Assembly: GCA_963675135.1 (NCBI GenBank)
Contig: OY776131.1
Location: 21,939,881-22,003,880 of the forward strand
Direction: 5' to 3'
DNA: 64,000 nucleotides
From: Galeopsis tetrahit
Taxonomy: Eukaryota; Streptophyta; Magnoliopsida; Lamiales; Lamiaceae
In this document: positions 29,171-40,013 of the stretch, piece after piece
Layout of the letters: every line of letters begins with the position of its first letter
How positions within the stretch are numbered: the first letter of the stretch is position 1
Notes under the pieces: model-generated
The model's database searches: none
The model's input: the letters and a program-made list of their open reading frames with translations, nothing else
Told to the model about the DNA's origin: nothing
Position numbers and translations under genes: made by a program

Positions 29171-29389
29171 TGAAGTGAACTGTAAATTCTTAGAATTAGT
29201 TGGTGGGTGTACTCATAAAGTAAATTTATTTGAAAATGATGAAAGGGTACTTTGGACATTTCATTCAAGTTTTATATTAATTAAAAATTAAAGTGGGTGT
29301 ACTAAGAAACCCGGTGTGTGCATATAACCGTGCCCGAATTATAAATACGTGGGCTTAGGTCTTTGGTTGGGCCGTGAGCTGAAATAAAT

Positions 29390-30624
29390 GGGCGCGGCTA
29401 AAGGCACCCGGCGATCCTATGAGTACACCCAGGTAAGTTTTTTTTTGTGAAAAGGGTGCAGCGAAATTACGTTTTTACCCTCCTGTATATTTTTAAAAAA
29501 ATTCCCGGATGAGTACACCCACCCACCCATTCTACTCCATCATCACCACCACCACAACTCCACCACCACCACCACCAAACAAAAAAAATTCCAAAATTGC
29601 AACAAAAATTAACACAAAACACCAACTTTTCGAAAAAATTTCTAAAACAAACATGTTCGAAATTTTTACCAAAACAAACTCAACATGTTCGAAAAAAATT
29701 TCAAAACAAACTCAATATGTTCGAAAAAAATTCCAAAACAACTCAAATTTGTTCGAAAAAAAAGATGAACATCTTGTTCGAAATTTTTTCCAAAAAAAAC
29801 TCAAGTTGTTCGAAATTGTTTCCAAAACAAACACAATAAGTTCGAAAAAAAATTCAAAACAACTTAGATTTGTTCGAAAAAAGAATTCGAACATCTTGTT
29901 CGAAATTTTTTCCAAAACAAACGAAATATGTTCGAAATTTTTTTCAAAACAAACGCAATATGTTCGAAAATTTTTCCAAAACAAACTCTATATGTTCGAA
30001 AATAATTGCCGAACTACTAAAAACCCTAATTTTCCTAAATTTTCAAAACCCTAATTTTTTAAAAACTAAAAATTGTAAAAAAAAAAAACTTACCTTTGAA
30101 CGGCGGCGGCGGCGGCGTGGGTAGCTGGGTGCGATGAAGGGGAGTGGGAGGGGTTGCGGCCGCGAACGGCCGCGAAGGGAAGGGGAAAGGGCTGCGGCCG
30201 CGAACGGCCGCGAAGGGGAGAGGGAAGAGCTGCGGCCGCGAACCGCAGCGAGGCGAAGGCGGTGGCGTGCGCGACGAAGGCGGTGGCGTGCGCGGCGCAG
30301 CGAGGAGAAGGCGGTGGCGTGCGCGGCAAAGGCGGTGGCGTGGGCGGCGGCGACACAGTGCGAGAGGCGGCGGCACTGTGCGAGCGGCGGCGTGGGAGGC
30401 GGTGGCGTGGGCGCCGTCGTCTTCACGAGAGTGGAGGAGGCGGAGGAAATGGTAGTCAAGGAGGTGGGTGTACTCTTTTAATTTTGAGAATGAAGAGGAT
30501 TTAGGGTTTTAATAGAACGAAAGGGTATTTTTGTATTTTCCACGTGGGTGTCCTCATCCATTTTATGGGTGTTCTCATCGCGTGGGTGTCCTCATAGGAT
30601 CCTTGGGTGCCTTTAGCCGCGCCC
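29390..30624. mobile_element. Mutator-like non-autonomous element (1235 bp)
   Basis: Terminal inverted repeats of about 40 bp: GGGCGCGGCTAAAGGCACCC, then GATCCTATGAG(T/G)ACACCC. The flanks GAAATAAAT (29381-29389) and GAAATAAAC (30625-30633) form a 9-bp duplication with one mismatch, as expected for MULEs. Inside are dense TTCGAAA-containing repeats (29625-30003) and a GC-rich block (30100-30440). No transposase is present. Frames within are products of the repeats. Confidence 0.85.
29625..30003. repeat. Degenerate TGTTCGAAATTTTT / CCAAAACAAAC repeats
   Basis: About a dozen short units (period about 25-36 bp) of GTTCGAAA followed by A/T runs and CAAAACAAACTC occupy the left half of the MULE. 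Confidence 0.8.
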
Positions 30625-30633
30625 GAAATAAAC

Positions 30634-31573
30634 TGAAAAGAAGGAAGCTGTGTGATTGTTTGTGAAGAGAGAAAGTTAACGTCTAAAAAAGAGTGCAATT
30701 GGATGTAGCTTTTGAAGAAGAAAAAATAGGGGTTAAATATTTCACACATAATATATATATTTAATTGAAATCTTTTTAAAAAATTTGCTATTTACATAAT
30801 AATTTTTTGACTCATTTTACCATAATTACTTATATTTCATATATGAAATATTTTATATAAGTTTTGTGAAAAGAAAAAAAAAAACATTGATGTTCATTTA
30901 TTTTATTTTGGTTTGATTTTGCAACCTTCACCCAAGTATAGACATTTATAAGATTATGAATTCATCAATTTTTTATTTTTTTGTTATGCGTAACCAATTT
31001 TTATATTCTAGCTTGAAATTTTAATTTAATTATGTCTTTTTAATTAATTAAGCGATTAACGATTTATTTTAATTTCCATTTCAATCATTGTTATTTGTCT
31101 ATACTTTAAGCGTGTTTTGATCAATAAATTTATTAGGACTAACTAACCACGATATATTATCCATAATTTTTACTCCTTACATCTCAAGTTTGTTTCATCA
31201 TTTACTGTTTACGCGTAATTTAATGTGAGAATTGTTTAATAGTATTAAAAAAAATAAAGTAGAGGGTATAAAAATAAAATAGAGTAATAAAATATTTTGA
31301 TTAATAAAGAAATGACACGTTGTGTAATTTTGAGATGTTTGAAATGGATAGTTTCTCAGTTAGAAAATGTTTTATTGTCAAATTAAGAAATGATGAATCT
31401 AATTTTGGTCGTCCATTATTGAAAAATGATGAATCTAATTTAGGATAGAGGGGATATATTATTGTGAATATTGTAGCAACTATGGCAAAACACTTTATGG
31501 ATAATAATGTCTAGATCGTATGAAACGAGTTTATCGTATTCATAGTTTAATTTATCCTATTGTTTGCTTAGTT
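30634..31573. other. AT-rich spacer
   Basis: A short direct repeat GAAAAATGATGAATCTAATTT occurs around 31415, with an AGAAATGATGAATC variant at 31386. No gene is seen. Confidence 0.5.
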
Positions 31574-31578
31574 AATGT

Positions 31579-32965
31579 TGTTGGTCCCAGAGAGTGAGTT
31601 TAAGATTAGACTAAGCGTAAAAATCTAAAGGGGTGGGTGAATAGACTTTAAACACTTTTTCTAAAATGTATCAGAGTATTAGTCTACTTAGCTTTTTTAT
31701 AAAAATTCTATTTAGTAAGCTATAGTATTTAAAACCAGTCTACTAACAAATAATCGAGTTATATATCAACTATCAATTTAATGTGCGGATTTTATATGAG
31801 CCATTTTTAGTTTATACTCACTTTGCGAATATGAAAAATACTTATTGAGATAATAAGTTCTTTAGGTTGTCTCGTCTACTCAACACGATTAACAATCTAG
31901 CTGTTTATACGAAATTCCTTGAGAACAATATAAAGAAATATAAAACTGTAAAGTAAATCACACACGAATTTATAGTGGTTCAGCAAATGCCTACATCCAC
32001 TCTCACAATACCAATTGTGAAATTCACTGCTTGTTGTTTTAAATCTCAAGTTTAAGACTTTGATCTTATCGAATATATCACCAGATATATCTTCGATCAA
32101 CTAGTAGATTGACAAGTTACTAGCACACTTGTTTTACAACAAATAAAACTTAAACCGAAATAAAGTTCTCTGTAGATCTAAGCCTTTAAATCTTCTTCTT
32201 CAAATCTAGGCTTGAATCTTTCTTTCTGGTCTTCTTTTTTCAAACTCTCCGAGTTTCAACTTTTGATTGCTTAAGACTTTGAATGCTTAGAATAACTCCT
32301 TTAGTAGTAGTAGTTTCAGTAGTCTTTTCTTGTAGAAGATCGTCTCTTATTTATAGATGTAAATCCTCAAGATAGTTTGTTAACGTAACTACCTTTTTCT
32401 TAGATTAACTTCCATAACTAACTCTGTAACCTCCTTTAACTGTTTTATAACTTCTTTTTGAATCAGTTATTCAGTTAGTTTGTTATATAGTTATTTCAAA
32501 TAATTGTCTTCATTCTTATCCTTTAGTACGACTTCTTTCATTCTGTACTTATAATTTATTATGCTTCATTTACTGACTCGTCTTGTCTGGTCTTGTCTGA
32601 TACAAGTCTTCTGGTCTTCCAAGTCAGCTTGTATAGTCTTTTGGTCTTCTCTGCTTCTTTGGTCTAGTCTATCTCAACTCTTCTATTCTAACTGAGCTTT
32701 TCTAACTAACCATTACTTTAAACTTTTAATAGCTTAGTCAGCCTTAGACTATATTACATGTATAAGCTTTTATACAATTATACCTTATCTTGTAATCCTA
32801 TTACAACAATTAATAACTTTCACTTTAGCTTTCACTTTATCTTTAATAGATGACTTCCATAACAAGATCAGTTCTAACTTACATATATTCAAGTCTTCCT
32901 TTTGGCTTATCAAAACTTATCTTTTCACATCACTTAAGATTTGTTTTAGGATTCATATCCCAACA
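31579..32965 (+). repeat. Solo LTR, TSD AATGT (1387 bp)
   Basis: It starts TGTTGGTCCC and ends ATATCCCAACA, flanked by perfect 5-bp AATGT (31574-31578, 32966-32970). It contains GGGTGAATAGACTTTAAA and GTGGTTCAGCAAATGCC-type phrases common in plant Copia LTRs. It is homologous to 54319-55532. No internal region is present, so it is a solo LTR left by recombination. Confidence 0.85.
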
Positions 32966-32970
32966 AATGT

Positions 32971-33325
32971 GTTCGTCAAGTTGAACATCTTATACATGTT
33001 TTGGGGTTATTCGTAAAAATAGATGAATTAGGGTCGTACCTTCTAGTTATTAAAATAAAATAAGAAATAATTCAAACTAGTTTGATTGTACCACTAGTTT
33101 AGGGATAAGATTTAAGATTGGATTGAGATTATTCAAGGGGAAGCTATTTGGGGACTAGACCAGTCTCAATATTTGATTCTTGTTTGACATTTGTTATTGC
33201 AATTTATAGTTTTTGTTGCTTATTAAAGCATCCCCAATGCAAGGTATGAATTTGTTACATATATATCACATGTGTGCCACCTCAAAAGTTTCATACCCAT
33301 TCCTTTAAAATATTCATTCCTTCAA
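32971..33325. other. AT-rich spacer before SINE
   Basis: It includes the phrase AGCATCCCCAATGCAAGG near 33225, of a kind found in old miniature elements. Nothing firm can be called. Confidence 0.35.
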
Positions 33326-33534
33326 CCTCAAGGAGTTGGTCTAGTGGTGTAGGTTTGGGACTTAGGAGTGTTCTCCTCTCTAGGTCTCAAGTTCGAAACT
33401 CCTAAAGTTCAAACAATTTCTATGGGGTCATGTCCATACAGAGGGCAAAGTTCTGACTTTAAATGGGTGGACGGTGAGATTGGTCCCCCGGATTAGTGGG
33501 TCTTTAGACCGGATACTGTGGCATAAAAAAAAAA
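33326..33534 (+). mobile_element. tRNA-derived SINE
   Basis: The internal RNA polymerase III promoter is visible as an A box TGGTCTAGTGGT (33337-33348) and a B box AAGTTCGAAACTCC (33389-33402), followed by a non-tRNA body and a run of ten A (33525-33534). It lacks a full tRNA fold and the body continues, so it is a SINE and not a tRNA gene. Target duplication is unclear. Confidence 0.75.
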
Positions 33535-33613
33535 CTCCTTCCTAAGTCATGGTGCCACATCTCATATATTTATTATTTATTTGATTTATAATTTTACTTC
33601 TTTAATTAAATAT

Positions 33614-34008
33614 TGTTGATGTTGAAGACTTGGTGATGTTATCGAAGATGTTATCACACAAGGCTGCAACATCTTAATTCGACCTTTCTTATTTTTCCTA
33701 AGTCCAAATTCTGTTTTCTAGCTAATGCTGCTTTGGATGTTGTAACATCGCAGGTTGAAGATCTATAATATTCTACACGGTTCCAGACTGGAAGGTTCTA
33801 GAAGATTGCAGAATTATGTAGATCATGCGGTTGCCTTGGAAAACGTCCAGAACTTGCTGGAAGAACCTAGAAGGCGGTTGGGAGAAAAAGAAGGAATGAG
33901 ATCCTAAATTTTAGGAAATCATGGATGAAGCTTTTAGGCTCCATATTCACGCCTATAAATATAGCAGAACCGTGTTCATCATCCATCCAACAAAATGTCA
34001 TTCTTTCA
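33614..34008 (+). repeat. 5' LTR of SIRE-B1, internally deleted (395 bp)
   Basis: It starts TGTTGATGTTGAAG and ends TTTCA. It is collinear with the 3' LTR up to CATTCTTT, then jumps to the terminal CA. SIRE-B2 keeps the missing part of about 390 bp. A TATA-like CCTATAAATA lies at 33952. Confidence 0.85.
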
Positions 34009-34010
34009 GT

Positions 34011-34022
34011 TGGTATCAGAGC
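34011..34022 (+). promoter_or_regulatory. Primer binding site of SIRE-B1
   Basis: TGGTATCAGAGC is the classic Copia site complementary to initiator methionyl-tRNA. Confidence 0.9.
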
Positions 34023-34097
34023 CGATACCTGACGACTCTAGGTTTAAATCCTTGTTTTTAATTAGTGTGTTTTAGTATTTATTGTGTCTTTGCAAAA

Positions 34098-37000
34098 ATG
34101 GAAACACATCACATCTCTACAGCATTTAGGCCACCCGTTTTAGATGGTACAAACTATGCATATTGGAAACCTAAGATGCGCATGTATATCAAGTCTATTG
34201 ATGAACGTGCATGGAAGACAGTACTTACAGGTTGGGATGCACCAAAAACTCCAGTAGATGAAGACAATGAAGTTCAACTCAAGAAGGAAGTTGATTGGAC
34301 AGCTGACGAGATAACAACAACAGGGTTTAATTCTAAAGCTTTAAATGCTATTTTTACTTCTGTTGATATTTCTATGTTTAAAATCATTTCTAATTGTTCA
34401 ACTTCTAAAGAAGCTTGGGATAGATTACAAGAGCATTGTGAAGGTTCGGATAGTGTTCGAAGAACAAAACTTCGAATGCTAGGAACTAAATTTGAAAATC
34501 TCCGAATGAGGAAAGATGAGACCATATAATCTTATAATGAACGCTTAAGTGAGATTGTCAATGAATCACATTCTCTTGGTGATCCTATTTCAAATGTGAG
34601 AGTAGTTCATAACATTTTGCGTTCAGTTCCTAAAAAATTTGATGCAAAAATATGTGTTATAGAAGAGGCTAAAGATACTGATAAATTGAGTCAAAATGAG
34701 CTTGTAAGTATTCTTAAAACTTATGAGATGAACACTACTCAATTTGATGAAAATAAAGATGATAAAAAGGTGGTTGTTTTTAAAGGAGAAACATCACAAG
34801 GTTCTGAAATACAACCTATTATCACTGAAGTCGATTCAGATGATGATGTGATGGACCTATGTTATGACAATCCAGACCACATAGCTTTTCTCACTAAGCA
34901 TTTTAACAAGTTTTTGAAGAAAACAATGAACAGGTCCAAAGGGAATATTCAGCCAAAGATCCAAATCAACACATCAACACCACAACCAGAGAAGAGAAGG
35001 AGTCAATTTTCACTGAGACTATCACAAAGTGAAGGTAAACCAAGGTATGATCCTGAATATAGAAAATCAGTTCAATGCAATGCATGTTCTGGTTATGGCC
35101 ATTATGCAAATGAATGTGCCAATACTAGACTCAAGCAAAAACTGAATTTTAGTGCTACCTTGAGTGATGATTCGGATGATGAAAATATTAAATCAAAAGA
35201 AATTGAACTTGCCTTTCATACTCAGGTTGATTATGATGACTCTTTAGATGATGATCTGGATGAAACAGACTCTGATGTTGAATTGGATGTTACAACATCA
35301 GAAACAACATCAAGTCAAAATCACCCAGATTTGAACTGTTTTAATGGTTTTGTTGATGATACAGGAATAAGGACAGAAGATTCAAAATACCAGAAGTTAT
35401 TGGAGGATTGGAACTCTCAGAAACTCACTCTTGATTCTTTGAATAAAGAGAATGAGGATTTGAAAGGAACAGTCACCAAACTAGAAGTTATCCTTACTAG
35501 AAGAGATTTAGAACTCTGCAAATTAAAGGAAGAATTGAAAAGTTCTACCTTAACTTTCATAAAATATGAAAAAAGTGCTTCTGATATGAATGATGTTTTG
35601 GTATTTGGTAAATCTAACAATCATGGTTTAGGTTATGATGGTGAAACTGCATCTATTTCTAAAAGTTTTGCAAATCCAGTGAAGTTTGTGAAGGCTAATG
35701 CTAAAACATATGTTGAAGCATCTACACAAACAAAACCGCACAAGGCTAAAACTTTTAAAAGGTTATTTGTTTGCCATTATTTTTCTAAATTAGGTCATAT
35801 TCGTCCTTACTGTTTGAAAATGAAGAAAAATTTTGCTGATGAGAAATTGTTACCTAAAAAGTTGTCACATTCGAAGAAACATTTCTCAAAATCTACTTGG
35901 AAAAAGAAATCTGATGTTACATGTAATGCAGTCCACACTTCTTTGAAAGCATGTTTACCTGGTCTATGGTATTTTGATAGTGGTTGTTCTAGACATATGA
36001 CAGGACAAATTGACTATTTATTTGATTATGCTACTATAAATGGTGGATATGTTACATATGGTGGAGGTTCAAAAGGAAAAATCATTGGAAAAGGAACTTT
36101 AAATGTTGAAGGTTTTCCTAAGCTTAAGAATGTCTTGCATGTTGATGGCTTGCTTGCTAATTTGATTAGTATAAGTCAATTGTGTGATGATAATTTACAT
36201 GTGAAATTTGACAAAGATTCATGTTATGTTCTTGATAAAGATGATGAATGTTTAATGACTGGTACTAGATCAGTTGATAATTGTTATCTTATTGGAACAA
36301 ACAATGTGTGTAATTTGTCAAAACATAATGAAAATGTCTTATGGCATCAAAGATTGGGTCATGCAAATTATAGATCATTGAATAAGCTAGTCAATGCTGA
36401 AGCTGTGAATGGATTACCAAACTTGAAGTTTGACAAAATCACTATATGTGGACCATGCCAGAAAGGTAAGCAGGTAAGAGTGTCGCACAAAATGCTGTCA
36501 CATTGTTCTACACATCGTTGTTTTGAGTTGCTGCACATGGATTTAATGGATCCTATGGAAACTGAAAGCATTGGAGGAAAAATGTATTCACTTGTTGTGG
36601 TAGATGATTACTCTAGGTTTACTTGGATAGAATTCTTAAGAGACAAATCTGAAACATTTAATGCTTTTAAAGTTCTTTACAAAAGGTTCAAAAATGTGTT
36701 TAACTTGAAAGTTAGCAAGATTAGAACTGATCATGGTAGAGAATTTGAAAATAACATGTTTACAGATTTTTGTGAAAAGAAAGGTATAATGCAAGAATTT
36801 TCATCTCCTAAAACTCCACAACAAAATGGAATTGCTGAAAGAAATAATAGAACTCTACAAGAAATGGCAAGAGTTATGCTTACTTCTAAAAGTCTTGCTA
36901 AAAGATTTTGGGCTGAAGCATTGAATACAGCATGTCATATCACTAATAGAGTTTATATTCGATCTGGTTTTAATCAAACACCGTATGAGATTTTGAACAA

Positions 37001-39067
37001 CAGAAAACCAAATGTGAAGTACTTTCATGTATTTGGTTGTGTGTGTTATATTCTGAATGATAGAGATCAACTTCATAAGTTTGATTCTAAAAGTGATAAA
37101 GGTTTCTTCTTAGGCTATTCTTGAAATAGTAAAGCTTATAGAATTTATAACCTTAGGACTAACACTGTTCAAGAATCTGTTAATGTTGTGTTTGATGATG
37201 ATAAAGGTCTTACATATGGAAATGAAGAAGAAGATATTTCAGAGGTTACTGAAAAATCTGGAGATTCTCTGAGAACTGAAAATGTTGCTCCGAATGTTAC
37301 AACATCTGGAACAACATCGACAGAAAATTCAACAGAATCTACTCAGAATAATCAGTATGTTCCCAAAAAGAATATTTCTTCAAGGATTGATAAAAGTCAT
37401 CCATCGAACCAGGTCATAGGTGATGCTACAGTTGGAGTGCAAACAAGAGACAAAGTAAGAGCCAATAAGGTAGATGTGGTAAGAACATTATGCATGTCCT
37501 CTATATGTAATGTAGTGAATGCATAGTGATATTATTCTGAAATTGAACCTAAAAATGTTAATGAAGCTTTAACTGATGAAAATTGGATTAATGCTATGCA
37601 TGAAGAACTTAATCAGTTTGAAAGAAATGAAGTATGGACACTAGTTCCTAGGCCTAACAACACTAATGTCATTGGAACTAAGTGGATTTATAAGAATAAA
37701 ACTGATGAGTCTGGTAACACTGTTAGGAACAAAGCAATATTAGTTGCACAAGGGTATACACAAGTTGAAGGTATTGATTTTGATGAAACTTTTGCACATG
37801 TTGCTAGGATTGAGTCTATTAGATTATTGCTAGCAATTGCAAGTTTTATTGATATTAAACTTCATCAAATGGATGTAAAAGCTGCATTTCTAAATGGAAT
37901 TTTGAATGAAGAAGCATATGTTGAACAGCCTAAAGGATTTGAAAATCCACAATACCCTGATCATGTATATAAACTTAAGAAAGCTGTGTATGGTCTTAAA
38001 CAAGCTCCTAGAGCATGGTATGGTAGGCTTACTGACTTTCTTTTGGAATTTGGTTTTATTAGGAGAGAAGCCGATAGAACTTTGTTCATTAAGAAATCTG
38101 GAGAAGATATGTTAATTGCACAAATTTATGTTGATGACATTGTTTTTGGTTCAACTTGTGATAATATGTTAAACCAATTTGTTAAAGAAATGACTGCAAC
38201 ATTTGAAATGAGTATGGTTGAAGACTTGAATTATTTTCTAGGTCTTCAAATCAAGCAGTGCAAGGATGAAATATTCTTCTCACAAGGTAAGTACGCTAAA
38301 AACTTGGTTAAAATGTTTGGTCTTGAAAATTCAAAAAGCATGAAAACTCCTATGGGATCTACTTTAAAACTGTGTAAAGACAATGATGGAAAAGATGTTG
38401 ATCCAACATTGTATAGATCTATGATAGGAAGTTTGCTTTATTTAACCTCTAGTCGACCATATATTATGTACAATGTTTGTGTTTGTGCAAGGTACCAATC
38501 GAACCCTAAGGAATCTCACCTGAATGTAGTGAAGAGAATCATAAGATATATTGCAGGTACAAGGAACTTGGGATTTGGTACACAAAGGATACAAGTAGTA
38601 CACTAGTTGGATATAGTGATGCAGACTGGGCAGGAGATATAGATGATAGGAAAAGCACGAGTGAAGGATGTTTCTACATGAGAAACAATCTTGTGTCATG
38701 GCATAGTAAGAAGCAAAATTGTGTCTCACAATCTACGGCCGAATCCGAATACATTGCTGCAGGCAGTTGTTGTACACAACTCCTATGGTTGAGTAAGATG
38801 TTCAATGATTATAGCTTAGAAAGTGACACATTAACTGTTTTTTGTGATAACACAAGTGCAATCAACATTTCTAAAAATCCAGTACAACACTCTTTGACTA
38901 AACACATAAGCATTAGGCATCATTTCATAAGAGATTTAGTAGAGAAAAATATTGTGAAGTTAGAATATGTTCCCACTGAAAATCAATTTGTAGATATATT
39001 CACTAAGGCTCTTGACCATGAGAGATTCTCATTTTTGAGGAAATCTCTTGGTATTTGCACAACCTGA
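34098..39067 (+). pseudogene. Gag-pol of SIRE-B1 with three stops and one frameshift
   Basis: The start at ATG 34098 opens METHHIST. Gag runs to a premature TAA at 34527-34529, where SIRE-B2 has TCA. The same frame continues with a zinc knuckle CNACSGYGHYANEC (about 35080), a protease motif WYFDSGCSRHMTG (about 35968), integrase H-H-C-C (HQRLGHANY, CGPCQKGK), and core Asp, Asp and Glu near 36540, 36728 and 36837. A stop follows at 37122, another at 37524. RT carries YVDD at 38127 and the usual Copia RT blocks (KAAFLNG, VYKLKKAVYGLKQAPRAWY). A one-base deletion near 38565 (AAGGAAC against AAGTGAAC in SIRE-B2) shifts the frame before RNase H, whose end (DNTSAINISKNPVQH, KHISIRHHFIRD) is readable to 39067. 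The original frame was a single gag-pol. It is not functional now. Confidence 0.9.
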
Positions 39068-40013
39068 AAATCCAAGATGGATGTTGTTACAAATGCGGTA
39101 GCATTTGGAACAACATCAAGGGTAAGTGTAATCCTGATTGATTTAATTTATTCCATGATTCGTTAAATAATTCCTTTGTAAAATATCTTTGAATCTGAAA
39201 TTTGTGGTACAAAAATAGACATGGTTTACACCTCTCAAATGCATATAAAAAGAATGTTGTTAGCATACAAAAGATGTAGTTTATCACTGAGTAACTATGG
39301 AGCATGTAGTCCACTACTACGATGCCTTCTTTTCAAAAGGTGATTAACAAATACATCAATATGTTCATAATCCATTGAGTAATTATGGGGCTCGGAGTTC
39401 CCTACTACGATGCACTCTTCTAGAAAAATGGATCAATATGAACTAGGTGCTACAACACGAAAAGAAAAGAAAAATGAGGTGCAACACAAATGAAGCAAAT
39501 TCATGTAAAAACCGTGTTGAGGTGTATTTAAAAAATGTCTTGAGTACAACATTAAAAGATTTGAATTTATTTTTATTAGTTGTAATTATTTAATTAATTT
39601 TCTGGAATTTATTTTATTAAATGGAGGATACTAACCCACGTTTTTGTTTTCTAGGTCATGCGATTTATTTATTATTTTTGAGCTAATTTATTAATTATTC
39701 AATTAATTAATCTGCAATTTTATCCACTAACACCATGATCTAATATGGGATACCCTCTTTATTCTTCTTGACCGAAAATTAAAGTATCATTATCTGATCA
39801 TGTATATTCATTCCAGAATTTTCTAAAGTGGTGGGACATTTTAATAACTTCCATTCTATACTCTATAAAATCCTCTCGTGAGCATATGCTTAATTCACTA
39901 GTGTAAATCGAATTGTGTAAACTGAATTTTCCAGAAATACAATTGCAATTCTTTGTTTTCGAATTGCGTGTCTACTTTCTTGAGCACTAATCATTCGTTT
40001 GAAGGGATTTAAA
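39068..40013 (+). other. Spacer between pol and ORF3, with intron-like signals
   Basis: Donor-like AAGG|GTAAGT (39122) and acceptor-like TTTTCTAG (ending 39654), with TACTAAC at 39629, bracket 533 bp. The same arrangement is in SIRE-B2 (61320-61854). Two related phrases ending CTACTACGATGC lie about 90 bp apart (near 39285 and 39375), also conserved in B2. No coding frame of note is present. Confidence 0.55.

Noticed and set aside
29509..30124. Asn/Lys/Ser/Cys-rich open frames
   Set aside because: They are translations of the GTTCGAAA repeats inside the MULE in several frames at once; no family resemblance.
30043..30504. Ala/Arg/Gly- and Pro/Arg-rich open frames on both strands
   Set aside because: All frames stay open because the block is GC-rich with GGC repeats, so openness is not evidence of coding.
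33326..33534. Possible tRNA gene with A and B boxes
   Set aside because: The body continues past a tRNA length and ends in a poly(A) run; the acceptor stem does not close. SINE is the better call.
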